Assembly (NCBI RefSeq): GCF_051020985.1
Contig: NC_135002.1
Span: 2,914,001 to 2,978,000 of the forward strand
Source of the DNA: Nomia melanderi
Taxonomy: Eukaryota; Arthropoda; Insecta; Hymenoptera; Halictidae
DNA: 64,000 nucleotides
Direction of reading: 5' to 3'
Position numbers and translations under genes: made by a program. This document shows positions 10,475 through 21,660 of this stretch, piece after piece. The notes beneath the pieces are model-generated. The model saw nothing but the letters and a program-made list of their open reading frames with translations, was not told where the DNA came from and did not search any database. Each line of letters begins with the position of its first letter. Position 1 is the first letter of the stretch.

Positions 10475-11000
10475 TTAACCTTTTGACTGCTGTTGGCTCA
10501 AGGCGCTTAGAAATATTAGATTATTAGCTACATCCTGAAAACCGTGAATGTTAATATTAGATTTCTAGTATATACACTAACAATTCAATACGGAAAAATA
10601 CAAACATCGCTTCGATGCAGTAGATTTCAGTTTTGATCATTTGAACATACCTTCTCAGAAACGCTGTTAATTAAAGGCGCTTAGAAATATTATTAGATTA
10701 TTAGCTACATCCTTAGAAATATTATTAGATTATTAGCTACATCCTTAGAAATATTATTAGATTATTAGCTACATCCTTAGAAATATTATTAGATTATTAG
10801 CTACATCCTTAGAAATATTATTAGATTATTAAATACATTCTAAAAACCCGTGAATGTTAATGTTAGATTCCTAGTATATACACTAACAATTCAATACGGA
10901 AAAATACAAACATCGCTTCGATGCCGTAGATTTCAGTTTTGATCATTTAGAAATACCTTCTCAGAAACGCTCTCAAACTCTATCGTAGCGAAACGGTTAA
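10475..11000 (+). mobile_element. Element H, TTAA-bounded, with internal duplication and 32-bp array
   Basis: Runs from TTAACCTTTTGACTG (10475) to CGAAACGGTTAA (11000), 526 bp, with imperfect inverted ends. The interior holds two copies of a block of about 130 bp (CAATACGGAAAAATACAAAC at about 10578 and 10890). The second copy is preceded by five 32-bp units. Confidence 0.7.
10681..10840. repeat. Five tandem 32-bp units inside element H
   Basis: Units TTAGAAATATTATTAGATTA... start at 10681, 10713, 10745, 10777 and 10809 with exact 32-bp spacing. The first four are identical as read; the fifth diverges at its end (AAATACATTC). A single shorter version lies near 10507, the likely ancestor of the expansion. 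Confidence 0.95.
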
Positions 11001-11530
11001 TAAACCCGCGGTTCTATAAAGGAGAAGATAAAACTGCTGTTCGTTTTATCGGTTGCACAAGACGCTCCGAAAAATTGCCCGAAGCGATCCAATGGGTTAA
11101 TAAGAGGAGAAGATTGGATCAGAATAAAGAAGGAAATTGTTCTGGAATTTACAGTGTTCTTCGTGGGTGGGAGCTCTTCAATTCCACCGCGGCGGATAAA
11201 GATCAGCGTCTTATTAGCAGTAACGGCGCGAGGTAACTCACACGGGATTATTCGGCGTCTGGGGCCGCGCATCGACCGCACGCTCGCATAAATCACGTAG
11301 AATCACACGGCCGTTAAGCAACCTCTCGCCCTTCCTCGGCCCCCTTAGCCAAACACGCTAATTCTCGGACCGTTTCTAATATACACGAACCGTCCCGACA
11401 AACGGAAACCCGCTAATCCCTTAATTATCCGGCTCGATATCGCGCAGCAATCAACGCTAATAACTCGAGCGTCGTCTCTCGATGCTCCTACCGGCGACTT
11501 GAGTTAGCTGCCCGTCGGACGTCTAACATT
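11001..11530. other. Unique-looking DNA, no feature
   Basis: A minus-strand 99-codon frame (10997-11296) overlaps the end of element H and has no recognised motif. Confidence 0.45.
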
Positions 11531-11731
11531 TTAACCCTTTGCCGACGAATGTCGACACTTCGGCGTCATGAAATTTTCGTGTTATGAGTCGCAAACAAAT
11601 GATCGAATTGCTGAAACGGTAAGAGGTCGACACGTAGTTTCTGTTCTTCCTATTATTTAAGCAATCGATGTATCATTTGGCTTCATCTGCTGAAGGTTTT
11701 ATATACTTCAAAGAATATTTGAGTATATAAT
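11531..11731 (+). mobile_element. Family D MITE, right end lost
   Basis: Begins TTAACCCTTTGCCGACGAATG. The interior shares CGTAGTTTC, ATTTAAGCAATCGATG and CTGAAGGTTTTATA with the D copies at 28635 and 55439. The expected CAAAGGGTTAA terminus is absent. Confidence 0.7.
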
Positions 11732-12584
11732 TATAAGAGTACTTTGAATAATGTCAATTTCAAGGGAACGTCATTACCAGCGAAAAAATTTGAGGTTAGG
11801 TCGAACCTTCTTGATAACTCGAAATCTCAACTATTTTTGAACATTTTGTTTAACAGTCTATATAGTTTGTATTATACATTGTATTTGTTTTATATAGTCT
11901 CTATTTTATTTATTATTGAATATAATAAATGAAGATCGAAGGAACATTACTTTTATCGAACGTACTCTATTCTTTATCAAACATACTTTTAATGTAACGG
12001 AATATGTTGGCAATAGTTTAACCGGAACAGTTTAGTTGCAGGCGTTTAGATAGCAATGCAAATGATTGGGAAGTTTACACGGCGAGCGCGGGGACTGTAA
12101 TGGCGCCGCTGGAAATTGGGTCGTAGGAAAATGGCGGCGACTGTGATCGCGGAATTCGGGAAGGGATTTTTACGGTTTAATGTGGCGAGAAATAAATGGC
12201 CGGGGACCAGGGCGGCGCTGGGCTGATGGGAATCGTTGAGTGGGAATTTACGTTTATGATTTTCGTTCGTCGCGCTTGTTTCGTTGCGTTTTAGTTAAAG
12301 ATTCTTCGCGAAGATCTCGCTGTCGCTGGAAAATACAAAAATAAAAGTCGCGTGTAAATAATTGCGCGGAAAATTGACAGAGGATCTTCCACGAGAGAAT
12401 AAATAACGCGCAGCCGAAGATGAATTTAATCAAATGAAATTTGTTTTCGGCAAATGCGGGAATGAAAATGAATAAACAAATACTTGCTACCGGAAAATCT
12501 TGCATCGCAAAATAAACTCGCAACCTCGCTTTAAAACTGCGGATTCAAAGTAAATATTATTCATTAATCAATGATTACATTTAA
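11732..12584. other. AT-rich DNA with a GC-rich block, no gene
   Basis: 12050-12240 is GC-richer with GGCGGCGACTG-type words. The remainder is AT-rich. No recognised coding or repeat signal. Confidence 0.45.
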
Positions 12585-12685
12585 AAGCGAACATAGACAC
12601 AGAATACGCCTAGAATTTGTTTCTGCAATAAATTATTAACGACAATGTACTTGAATTGATGAGCGTCGAGAAAGAAATCAATCAA
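12585..12685 (+). mobile_element. Family M MITE fragment
   Basis: Shares AATAAATTATTAACGA and the following AATGTACTTGAATTGATGAG-like text with the complete M element at 37927-38156. Both TTAA ends are missing. Confidence 0.5.
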
Positions 12686-12790
12686 GATCGGAATGGATGT
12701 ATTTGAGTGTGTGAATGATATATTGATGAGTGATGACTGCGTGCGCAATAGATGAATGACGCGACTGTGCGCCTTTTGAATGAATGTTCA

Positions 12791-12866
12791 TTGGAATATT
12801 CTAGATTATATCGATTTTCTCTATACGTTAATAACGTTCGTTTTTTATGAATCTAGAATATTCCAA
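12791..12866. repeat. Perfect 17-bp inverted repeat, heat-shock-element-like arms
   Basis: Arm 12791-12807 (TTGGAATATTCTAGATT) is an exact reverse complement of 12850-12866, with a 42-nt spacer. Each arm contains GAATATTC, that is GAAnnTTC, the core pairing of heat-shock factor sites. It lies 12 bp before a family A element but outside its TTAA. Function unknown; could also be a decayed palindromic element. Confidence 0.75.
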
Positions 12867-12878
12867 ATATATGTGAAG

Positions 12879-13084
12879 TTAACCCTTTGCACTCGAAGGG
12901 CGCATTACAGTAATTACATTACAGTTGATACAGTGTATCAACACATAAAACATCCAAGTAAAATAGTTCTCTCTTAATTCATATAAGATAATCAATTGTG
13001 ATAGTTGCGAAAAATATCGTTAACACTTAGTCAGAAAGTAATGAACATTTTCAATGAAAAATATTGTCGAGTGCAAAGGGTTAA
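12879..13084 (+). mobile_element. Family A MITE with intact TTAA flanks
   Basis: TTAACCCTTTGCACTCG at 12879 and GTCGAGTGCAAAGGGTTAA ending at 13084, 206 bp. It lacks the usual GTGACTCTCAGTCAC palindrome. Instead it has GTTGATACAGTGTATCAAC at 12924-12942, an inverted repeat with 9-bp arms around one central base. Confidence 0.85.
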
Positions 13085-14561
13085 TGGTAATGAAAGAATG
13101 TTCTAAGTGTGTGTGAGACAAGAGCATCCGAGTATATAAATAGTCTGTGCGTTTGATTTAGTTTTGTGAGTTGTCAAGAAACAATTACACTGTTAATAAA
13201 ATTCTCCTCCTACGAGATAAATCTAACGAAGTGAAATTTCTGTTCGAACCGTCTCAAAAATCCAACGAGCTTCCAAAGTTTTCCCAACACATTTCGCTCG
13301 CTTATCTCTGTAACAGTAACGAGCGCGAATTGTCTCCCGGTATAAAATCCGGACAGCCAGATAAGAATATAAACGCGTCCCGCGAAACTTGGTCCCGAAC
13401 CCGCGGGGATTTCGGATAACCGAACTTTCGACGGAACTGATTTAATTGCGGCCCGAGCGCTGCGCACGGTCGCTAACTTGACCGCGAACGTCGGGTTACG
13501 AGCTGCGAGCAAAGTTGCGAACGAGTTCCCCGGCAAATTTTCCCACGGCGCGCGGAATATCATTACTTTATTACCCCTTTAGTTTAATATCTTGCCGGCG
13601 AAAACAATTCGGATACGATCCCCTCGGACCAGCCAATTACATTCGCGGGGTATCGTTGGAAATTTCGAAGAACAGCCTCGTTAGTTCCCTGCTCGTTAGC
13701 GGTTCGACTCCGTCGAAATTCGAGTAACTCGAAGCATGCTCCCTGCAACTTTTCAAAAATCCCTGAGGATAACTCACTTATTTCTTCTTCATCTATCGAT
13801 GGGCAACACACTGATCAGCTTAATTAAATTTCCTGAGAAGTTCCAAGCTTCCGAAGACTAATCACTTCGGAATTACTTGATTCAATTCTAGCTTATACGG
13901 CGCTCTATTATCAACATTTCATTTAAGACAATTTTAAGAACAAACTCCAATTATAACAATTAGAATATTACAAATAATTCTATGGAAAGCGCATAGTCGC
14001 TGCAATCAATCTAAACTACCTCAACGTGCCCTATATTCTCGAAATAACCAAACTTCAGCCTAATTTCTCGCTAATCCCGATTAAACTCTAATTACATTTA
14101 CCGTCAACGTTGACCTCTCACACTGAATTCACCGTCGATGTCCTGAAATCTAGTTTTACCGGTCGAATTCTTGAAAATGCAGAAAATCTGATTGAAATGG
14201 CAGTTCTCTCGAATCCAGGCGCGATTACTCGGCTCGAAGACGTCCTCCTGAGGCGCACTTAAGCAGGTGATATCCCGTTGATACGAACGGACGTAAGTTG
14301 TCTCGCATTACCGGGGCATGCGCCTCTGGTAATAGCGCGACGTTAACAACGCGCCGCTAAAGATCGCGTAACCGTAGACGTAATTCCGGCGGCGGAGGCG
14401 CGCCGGCTCGTTTCCAAATGCATGAATCAATTACAGTCACCGGCGGGGCGTTCGTTGCCATTACCGCATCCATCGGCTCGCATTTTCCACCCAGGCGCAA
14501 CGAGAATTCAGCTCCTGAATTAGCTGCGAGCTATTTGCCCATCGACGGCCCACCGATTTAT
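13085..14561. other. Unique-looking DNA, no supported gene
   Basis: Open frames here (82-117 codons, both strands at 13171-13811) overlap each other and lack recognisable domains. 14200-14500 is CpG-rich. No TTAA element or array. Confidence 0.45.
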
Positions 14562-14716
14562 TTAACCCTAATCGGACCACCATGTGACTTCGAATCAAAT
14601 TTTTTGATTGTTTCGTATTGCATTTCCACAAGTTTCTTTGGGCTTTCAAAATTTGAGCCCTATAAACGAAAACAATAAAATTTGAATTATTCCTTTTATT
14701 CTCATCACTGAGAGGT
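14562..14716 (+). mobile_element. Family C MITE, left part
   Basis: Begins TTAACCCTAATCGGACCAC, the mirror of the C end at 6975-6994. The interior reads CATGTGACTTCGAATCA, then the reverse complement of the 6.7 kb unit. It stops after CTCATCACTGAGAGG without a right TTAA terminus. Confidence 0.75.
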
Positions 14717-14750
14717 TAAGTTGTGTGTACGAGTTGGGACGATAATGATG

Positions 14751-14895
14751 TTAACACTAGAACTACTACTCTAAGAATACAAGAAATTTCGATCGAGTTA
14801 TGATTCAATTAGCGTATTACTAAATCAATTTCTTTGGTAATTTCGCAGAGAAGCATCTTCTCAATCACTGTCAAAGAAGAAATTTGCTAATTCCA
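14751..14895 (+). mobile_element. Family E-like MITE, left end only
   Basis: Starts TTAACACTAGAACTACTAC like other E copies. The interior is diverged and no matching right end is seen before the C fragment at 14947. Confidence 0.45.
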
Positions 14896-14946
14896 CTGTT
14901 GATATAATTATTGAGACTGTAGGAAGGCTTCTATGAGAAATTGTTT

Positions 14947-15010
14947 GAAAAAACAACATTTTAATCAGTCCTTTTATTCTCACAAGTGACTTCGAGTCAC
15001 ATCGTATAAT
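14947..15010 (+). mobile_element. Family C fragment
   Basis: CCTTTTATTCTCACAAGTGAC followed by TTCGAGTCAC matches the unit junction of the C tandem dimer at 6.7 kb in reverse orientation. With the C piece at 14562 and the E end between them, this may be a C dimer broken by insertion. Confidence 0.5.
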
Positions 15011-15596
15011 TCGTCAAAAAAACACGTGCACGATTATAATTACGAAAAATCCAAAGAGATTTCATTCGATCTACTCTGAATTTTACAGCTCTGAAAGGAG
15101 AATAGGCTCTCTATAAGCAATCTCTAGCGCAATGAATTAAACAAACAACGTTTATAGTCAGTAAAGACAGATGCTTTCGAAAGGAATGTCGAATGTTCAC
15201 AAATGTACGATCGATTTCCGTTCGTGTCGCCTGGGAAACCCGAAATCTCGGGTCCCCGGAGATCGAGGTACTCAGACAGACCTCCTCGCGGTTTAAACTC
15301 TTCACTTCCGGTGAATTTCTCGCGTGACACCGCGCCTGGTCCCGTGCACTTTGAATCTTAATGGCTCGATCTGTATTCACAACGAGGGGATGAATTTTTC
15401 ATCGGCGCGAGGGGAGGCAACGCGCGAACACCGTCCCGACGCTTCGACCACGAAAATGACCGATGACGGGACGTCGCGCGTCGCCTTCCGGTTCCGTCGC
15501 GTCGACCTTGAGATGATTTTTCGACCGTCGGTGGCCGAATGTCACGGTGAATGAAACTCGAAGAAATAAGTTTCCTATTAGAACGTGTCTTTGTTT
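15011..15596. other. Mixed DNA, CpG-rich at 15380-15540
   Basis: Short opposing frames of 76-89 codons only, none recognised. No repeat element. Confidence 0.45.
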
Positions 15597-16225
15597 TCTT
15601 CAATTTATCGTCGCCATTTTGTCGGCAGTGTTGTTATAATATTTCAATTTTGTTTAGGATTTTGGGTATAATGTTTACAGACAAGTTTGGTGAAATAGAT
15701 TCTTTAATGGAGTGGATCTTAATTTGGTGTTTGAATTTATTGTCGCCATTTTGTCGGAAGTGTTATATTGATTTCAATTTTATTTAGGTTTTTCGGTGTT
15801 TACTGACAAGTTTGGTGAAATAGATTCTTTAATCGAGTGGATGTTTTTGATGTTTGAATTTGTTGTCGCCATTGTGTCGGCAGTGTTGTTATAATATTTC
15901 AATTTTGTTTAGGTTTATCGGTGTATTTTTACTGACAAGTTTAGTGAAATAGATTCTTTAATCAAGTGGATGTTTCTTTGATGTTTGAATTTGTTGTCGC
16001 CATTTTGTCGAAAGCGTTATAATATTGATTTCAATTTCATTTAAGTTTTTCGGTGTACTGTTTGCTGAAAAGTTTAGTGAAATCGATTCATTCTTTGATG
16101 TTTGAATTTATCGTCGTCATTTTGTCGGAAGCGTTGTTCCAATATTAATTTCAATTTCATTTCAATCTTCGGCGTAATATTCAGTCGAATGGTTCCAGAT
16201 TTATCACAGAGAAAGTGGAAATTAT
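15597..16225. repeat. Minisatellite, unit 117-132 bp, five copies
   Basis: The landmark GTCGCCATTTTGTCGG (with variants) occurs at 15610, 15742, 15865, 15996 and 16113. Each unit also carries ATTTCAATTTTGTTTAGG-like and GAAATAGATTCTTTAAT-like words. Divergence rises toward the 3' end. It shares the 14-mer GCCATTTTGTCGGC with the unrelated 214-bp array at 9.4 kb. Confidence 0.9.
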
Positions 16226-17051
16226 CGGTAAACTTTTTCGTATCACTCTGTAAATAAGTAGAACATACATGCACGAAACTGTACATTGTAAATCTTTGCT
16301 CCAAGCATGCTCATTATTGCCAAACAAATATACACTCTCCTGCGCGAAGTGTATAATGTTCCCGAATGTTTCATTCGATGAACAGTAATTAAATCACCCT
16401 GTACACACTATTTTTCGTAAACATAAGGGGGCAGAATAATAGTGGCACAGGAGGCACGTAAACAGGGGGAAGGGGGAAATACGAACGAATAATTACAAAC
16501 CGAGGAAGAATTAAATATGGAGATATGGGCGGGCACAAAAACGAAAGAGAATACAGGAGTTAATTAATTACACGTGATACGCAAGCGTGAAAATGTTAAT
16601 CAAGACGCGCCGAGTCGTTATAAATTATTCTTCCGTGGACATACAATTTTGTAATTCATTAACGAACAGCGTAAAGAGCGAACGAAATTTACTTCCGTCG
16701 ATGAAACGGGAAACGCGACGGCTGACGGATCGAATGAATAAAATAAAACGAAAAAAAAACGGCGGGGAATGGAGAAACGTGGGAAAGAAGCCGCAAATAT
16801 TTGTTTCATCAGCGTTACTCGCCGCAATCTGTAAAATAATCCCCTAATTACGAGCGGTGCCACCGGAATCCGGGCCACTTTGTTTGATTACATTCAATGC
16901 CACTTCCGGGATCAAAATATCAGAACTTCGGGCGAAGTTCTCGCCGTTCCGTCGTTCGGTTAAGTAAATTTATAATACGACGGTGTTCCCTCGGGATCGC
17001 TCGTCTAAAGTACCTGTCTCACGGAATAAGATATTCTTCGTTAAGAAAGAA
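16226..17051. other. AT-rich DNA, no feature
   Basis: Contains a G-rich patch at about 16426-16490 (GGGGGCAG, AGGGGGAAGGGGG). Otherwise no element or coding signal. Confidence 0.45.
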
Positions 17052-17265
17052 TTAACGCTAGAGCTACCGAGCATTTAATACGATTAATATGCAATTCTAT
17101 AAAAATTGTAACAATAGATTATTTTCAGTCTCTTCAGACATTCATTATAGCAGTCGAGTGGAACTATTTATTTTCAAAATCATTTCGAATATTCAATGCT
17201 TCGAAGATATCAATAATTGCTAAACAAAAAAATCATTTTGACTGGGACGGTAGTTCTAGTGTTAA
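17052..17265 (+). mobile_element. Family E MITE, complete
   Basis: TTAACGCTAGAGCTACC at the left and GGTAGTTCTAGTGTTAA at the right (TTAA 17262-17265), 214 bp. Inverted termini CACTAGAACTACC lie inside TTAA, which fits a TTAA target-site preference. The best comparison is the nested E copy at 56010-56228. Confidence 0.85.
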
Positions 17266-17339
17266 TCTAACGTGTTTCTAACGTTTTAATATCAAAATTC
17301 CCCAAATTGTTTTCTCTATTTTATATAGGATTTTATATA

Positions 17340-17494
17340 TAATAATATTATTTTATCTTTAGGATTCATTAAAATATTTAATATTCTAACTGGTGCAATA
17401 TCGGAGCCTACAGAAACTGAAAATAATCTATTGTTACAATTTTTATAAGAATTGCATAGTAATCGTATTAAATGCTCAGTAGTTCTAGTGTTAA
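17340..17494 (-). mobile_element. Chimera of family B interior and family E end
   Basis: 17345-17405 reads as reverse-orientation B (GATTCATTAAAATATTTAAT, then AACTGGTGCAATAT, GGAGCCTACAGA). Exactly where B should continue into GTTCAAAGGGTTAA, the sequence switches to E (CTGAAAATAATCTATTG to CAGTAGTTCTAGTGTTAA, ending 17494). Confidence 0.7.
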
Positions 17495-18159
17495 GAATTC
17501 ACATTAGAATTCTCGGTTCTTGACACACTAATTTCCGCCATGAACAAACATGTTTCTAAGAACGATAGAATAAGTTGAACTAAACGTCAGTGAATCTAGT
17601 GTTAATGAACAGAATTTTAGTTTCATCATTAGCGTGCCGATTGTTTGGAAATGCCCATTGCAACGGCTGTAAATCTATACCTGAACTGTAATTTTTCATT
17701 CAAGTATCTACTGAAATTTTCCCGATTCGGCGGAAATTGATCTCGGTTTATTAGGCTCGTTTTAATTAACGTTCGAAGCTGTCTTCGGGGACTCAGTTTC
17801 GGCTGACGGCTTATCAGGCGCCGGCATTATGCGAAGAGAATTCAGATGTCGGTTGGAAACTGCATAGGAAACGTCTCCGTCTAGCCAGAGCCGGATCGCA
17901 ACGCATGCTAATGGTTTATCGGCCGAAATATGCGCCGGTAATTTGAATAATCGCATATTCATGCGTGAATTCGTGAAAGTTTTGATAGCGGCTGTCCAAT
18001 TCCAGACGATCCGGCGAATAATCGGCCGGAATTTTTCATTTGTTTCGTATTCCGGAGGAAACTTCGCTCGGACTCGTCCGGAACTGTCCGGATTATAACG
18101 ATAACGGCCGCTTAATCTCGTTAAGGGTCGTTGATACTTCTGGGTCGTGACCTAATATC
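17495..18159. other. Mixed DNA, no feature
   Basis: A GTGTTAA-type end at about 17600 (AATCTAGTGTTAA) may be another decayed E-like terminus. The remainder is unique-looking and CpG-containing. Confidence 0.4.
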
Positions 18160-18302
18160 GAGGCATTACCGTCTTGCGATATAAATCACCGGCATTCGTC
18201 CTTTCATTCAAGTCTCTAAGATTAATGATTGATATCGAGGCATCGCCGTCTTGCAATATAAATCACAAGCGTTCCTCCTTTCATAAGATTCCGAGATTAA
18301 AC
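18160..18302. repeat. Two-copy tandem duplication of about 72 bp
   Basis: TATCGAGGCATTACCGTCTTG (about 18157) recurs as TATCGAGGCATCGCCGTCTTG (about 18231). Both are followed by ATATAAATCACNNGCATTCNTCC-like sequence and TTTCAT. Confidence 0.75.
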
Positions 18303-18356
18303 GGAGATTCATCAGAGTTGCGCGGAATTTGTACTGCTCGAGCAACTCGGAGGTAC

Positions 18357-19157
18357 GGTAATGCCTCGCTACTGGTTCGTGTAATGGACTCTTCCATCGG
18401 GTAACGACTTACGAATCTCAATCTTCCATGGAAATTCATTTTCTACGACTCGGTCGCAACCTCTGCAACCAATTCCGCTGTTCAATTAGGATTAATTCGA
18501 TTCTCCGAGATAATATCAACCAATTTACTACTCGTAGTACGGTAATACTTCGTTACTCTCGACAGATTTTCCCACTAACCAACTATCGAATCCAACGCAT
18601 TCACCCTGCAATTGATAATAATTCACTTTCCCAATTCCCCATCAAGACCTTTCAAATTCATTCCACGGTAATGCTTCGCTACTAGTCCTCTCAACAAATT
18701 CTCCCACTATCCAACCCAACAAATTCCTTGATATTAATTCACTTTCCCAATTCCCATCAATACCTCCCAAAATCCTTCCACAGTAACGCTTCACTACTAG
18801 TCCTCTCAAAACACTCTTCCAAACAACTACCCCGACACCTTCGATCTCCAATTCAAATGAATTCACCTTCACCAACCCCCATCGAGACGTCCCAAAATCC
18901 TTCCACAGTAATGCCTCGCTACTAGTCCTCTCAACAAATTCTCCCACCAACTATCCAACCCAACAAATTCCTTGATATTAATTCACTCTCCCAATTCCCA
19001 TCAATACCTCCCAAAATCCTTCCACGGTAATGCCTCGCTACTAGTCCTCTCAAAACACTCGCTCCCCAAACAACTACTCCCCCGACACCTTCGATCTCCA
19101 ATTCAAATGAATCCACCTTCGCGAACCCGCATCGAGAATTTCCTAAATCTTTCGACG
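18357..19157. repeat. Minisatellite with two-monomer higher-order structure
   Basis: The landmark GGTAATGCCTCGCTACTAG recurs at 18357, 18541, 18667, 18782, 18907 and 19026, and starts again at 19157. From 18667 the monomers alternate. Type 1 continues CCTCTCAACAAATTC and contains TTGATATTAATTCAC. Type 2 continues CCTCTCAAAACACTC and contains CCTTCGATCTCCAATTC. Each type pair spans about 240-250 bp, and the pair is present twice. Long opposing open frames over this array are by-products. Confidence 0.88.
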
Positions 19158-19879
19158 GTAACGCCTCGGTGCCGGTCCGTCCCACAAATAACAGCCCGCA
19201 CCGCCGCGGGCGACGCGTCCTCTGTGATCCGAGGGGATGTCGTCGGACAGGTGTTGCGCGTTCGATCATCATATCGCGTTCCCCAAAGGGAAAAAGGTGG
19301 ATGGGATAGGCGGAGGCGGCGAGCGGCGGCCGGCGCGAGCCTGGATGCGACGCAACGAGCAAACAAAGACGCGAAAGCCGCAGGAAATTGCTTTCGGGCG
19401 TGCCCCGGCTCCCTGGAACCCGTCGAATCTCCGGCCGCGGTTGTCTGCGTGCAGGCGAACACACGCGCGCGCAAACAGGGAAGCCCGGGAATTTTCGCGC
19501 ACCGATACCGCTCGCGAAACTTCAACTTGTTCCGCTCGGCGGCGGTTCCGCGTCCGCCCCCGCGCGTTCCGCTGGCAGTCCGGGGCCGCTGTCCCGTTGC
19601 TCCACTTTTTCGATGTCGATCTTTCACTTTAACCGGCTCCTTTGGTCCCCTTCGAACGGAGAGCGTGTGATTCCGAGAAGAACCGAGCTTTGCACTTTAC
19701 CGTCCGGATGACTTTGACGGACAAAGGGATCGAGTTGCGTTTTCTTTGTATCGCGGAATTTCTTGGTGACGTTTGATTAATGGGAGGCTTTGGAGGTAGG
19801 AAAGGGAGGGAGGGAATCGAGATACTTTTTAAGCGCGATTTTTGAATTAGGACACATTCGGTAGATGGGATAACAGGAG
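19158..19879. other. GC-rich CpG-dense patch
   Basis: Roughly 19160-19690 is strongly GC-rich, with five overlapping frames of 77-232 codons on both strands. No frame shows a domain or splice signal I trust. A CpG-rich first exon or promoter cannot be excluded. Confidence 0.45.
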
Positions 19880-20100
19880 TTAACCCTTTGCACTCGGATG
19901 TGTGTTACTAGGAATGTTTAAGATTCCTTTACGAGGCGAAGACGATCTTTGAGACTAACTCGAAGAGAAATCACCAGTACATTGAGGAAAGCTGTTTTCC
20001 AATGTTTCACGTATCGAGATTATACAAAGTTTTAAATATCACATTCTAGTTTCACTGTGTCAAATCGAGTGACAGAGTCATCTCGAGCGCAAAGGGTTAA
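19880..20100 (+). mobile_element. Family A MITE, complete ends
   Basis: TTAACCCTTTGCACTCGG at 19880 and CTCGAGCGCAAAGGGTTAA ending 20100, 221 bp. The interior is closest to the A copy at 30741 (AAATCACCAGTACATTGAGG / AAATCTCACATTCATCGAGG). Confidence 0.87.
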
Positions 20101-20999
20101 TACGGTTCTGGAATGGAGTGCTCGATTGAAATTTGAAATTAGACATGATTAAAGGTAATTGCAATGTACTTTGGTTTCGGTGTTTATTTATAGAACGTGT
20201 TTCTATCGCTTCCGTAGCAGTCGCATCTATTACGGCCGCCATCTTAGAAACAATTGGCACGAAGCTGTGCCGAATTCAAAGAGAAGACGCCGTTGATCAA
20301 GAGGAAAATTAACGTTACGCCGATGCGCGTCTCGTTTTAATGAGATTGCCGCTGGCCATTGTTCGGCGCTCTGAATTTTTCATTCCCGAGGGACACATTT
20401 ACAGTTGTAATTAACGGCGGACTACTCGAGTTACATTAGCAAGGAAAGTTTGATTACGCCGCGTCCCCTGTCTAGTTGTCTCTGCGTTTGAATGAGCGAA
20501 GTAAGACGATACCGCGGAGCTGCGGTGGGCTCTCGGCGTCGGGTTACAGAAACTTCAATTCGCTTTTGTTCACCGCGGCCGGCGTCGTAACCGGTGCCCG
20601 ATGAGAATCGAGGCTCGGCCCCGTGCAAACACGTGCCCCGTCGCGAAACCAGGAAATTGTGCGACCTGTATTAAGCCCTCGCGGCGATGGAAAGCGGGGC
20701 CTTCTAAATCTACAGGCTTATTCGACGCCATTGTTGACGCGTCACGCTCTCGCGACTATAAGGGTGTTCAATTCATTCAGAAGAAATGAAAATACTGAAG
20801 CATTAAAACTAGTGAGGGGTGTGAATTTTTAAATTTCCTTTTTGCATGAGGAATAAGAAATTTATGAAACTTTAGTTTGATGTCAATTTCGTTTTTCTTG
20901 TGATATGTGGTTGTAGGTAATAGAGCCTCAATTTTAATGTTGATTTAATGTTTATTAATATTTTACTTCAATGAACGTAGAATTCAGTCTAACAGAAAT
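20101..20999. other. Mixed DNA, no feature
   Basis: 20460-20700 is CpG-rich, with short frames (62-69 codons). No recognised gene or element. Confidence 0.45.
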
Positions 21000-21660
21000 T
21001 CAATAGGAAAGCTTCTCTTAACCTCAACGAAAACAAAGCGTTCAACCAACCCTTATGTAAGGTATCTCAAGAAACTTTCCAAGAGATCCTCCTCCTCCAA
21101 GAACAAGCATCATCCTACTTTCAATGAGCACCATGTTTACCAACGATCAAAGACGAGCCCCTAATTCCAGCGACAAATCGAGAGCTGTGTTTTCAACGTT
21201 GTTCCATATTGTTCAATTAAACTAAACAATTCCATACAATAGAAGAACTTCCCTTAGATAACCTCAACAAAGACAGTTCATTCTCTCAACCCTTATAGAA
21301 GCTTTCTTCCAAAAATTCCTCCATTTTCTCGAATAACAAACATCATCGTGCTTTCAATAACACCATGTTTACCAACAACCAAAGACCAACCCCTAATTCA
21401 ACAAATCAAGAACGTTGCTCGATATTGTGCAATTAAACCAAACAATTCCATGCAATAGAAAAACACTTAAATAACTTCAACAAAGACAGATCATTCTCTC
21501 AACCCTTATACACGTTTTTCTCCAAAAGTTCCTCCATTTTCTAGAACACCAAACATCATCCTACTTTCAATAAACACCATGTTTACCAACGACCAAAGAC
21601 CAACCCCTAATTCGACAAAGCAAGAGTTGTTTCCAACGTTGCTCGATATCGTCCAATTAA
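21000..21660. repeat. Minisatellite, unit 214-232 bp, three copies
   Basis: CACCATGTTTACCAACGA-like landmarks at 21131, 21363 and 21577. Each is followed by AAAGACNANCCCCTAATTC and later by CTCAACCCTTATA. The first unit is longer (232 bp) than the second (214 bp). Confidence 0.88.

Noticed and set aside
19103..19711. Overlapping frames up to 232 codons on both strands
   Set aside because: Stop-poor GC-rich DNA plus minisatellite; several frames are open at once and none looks like a protein family I know.
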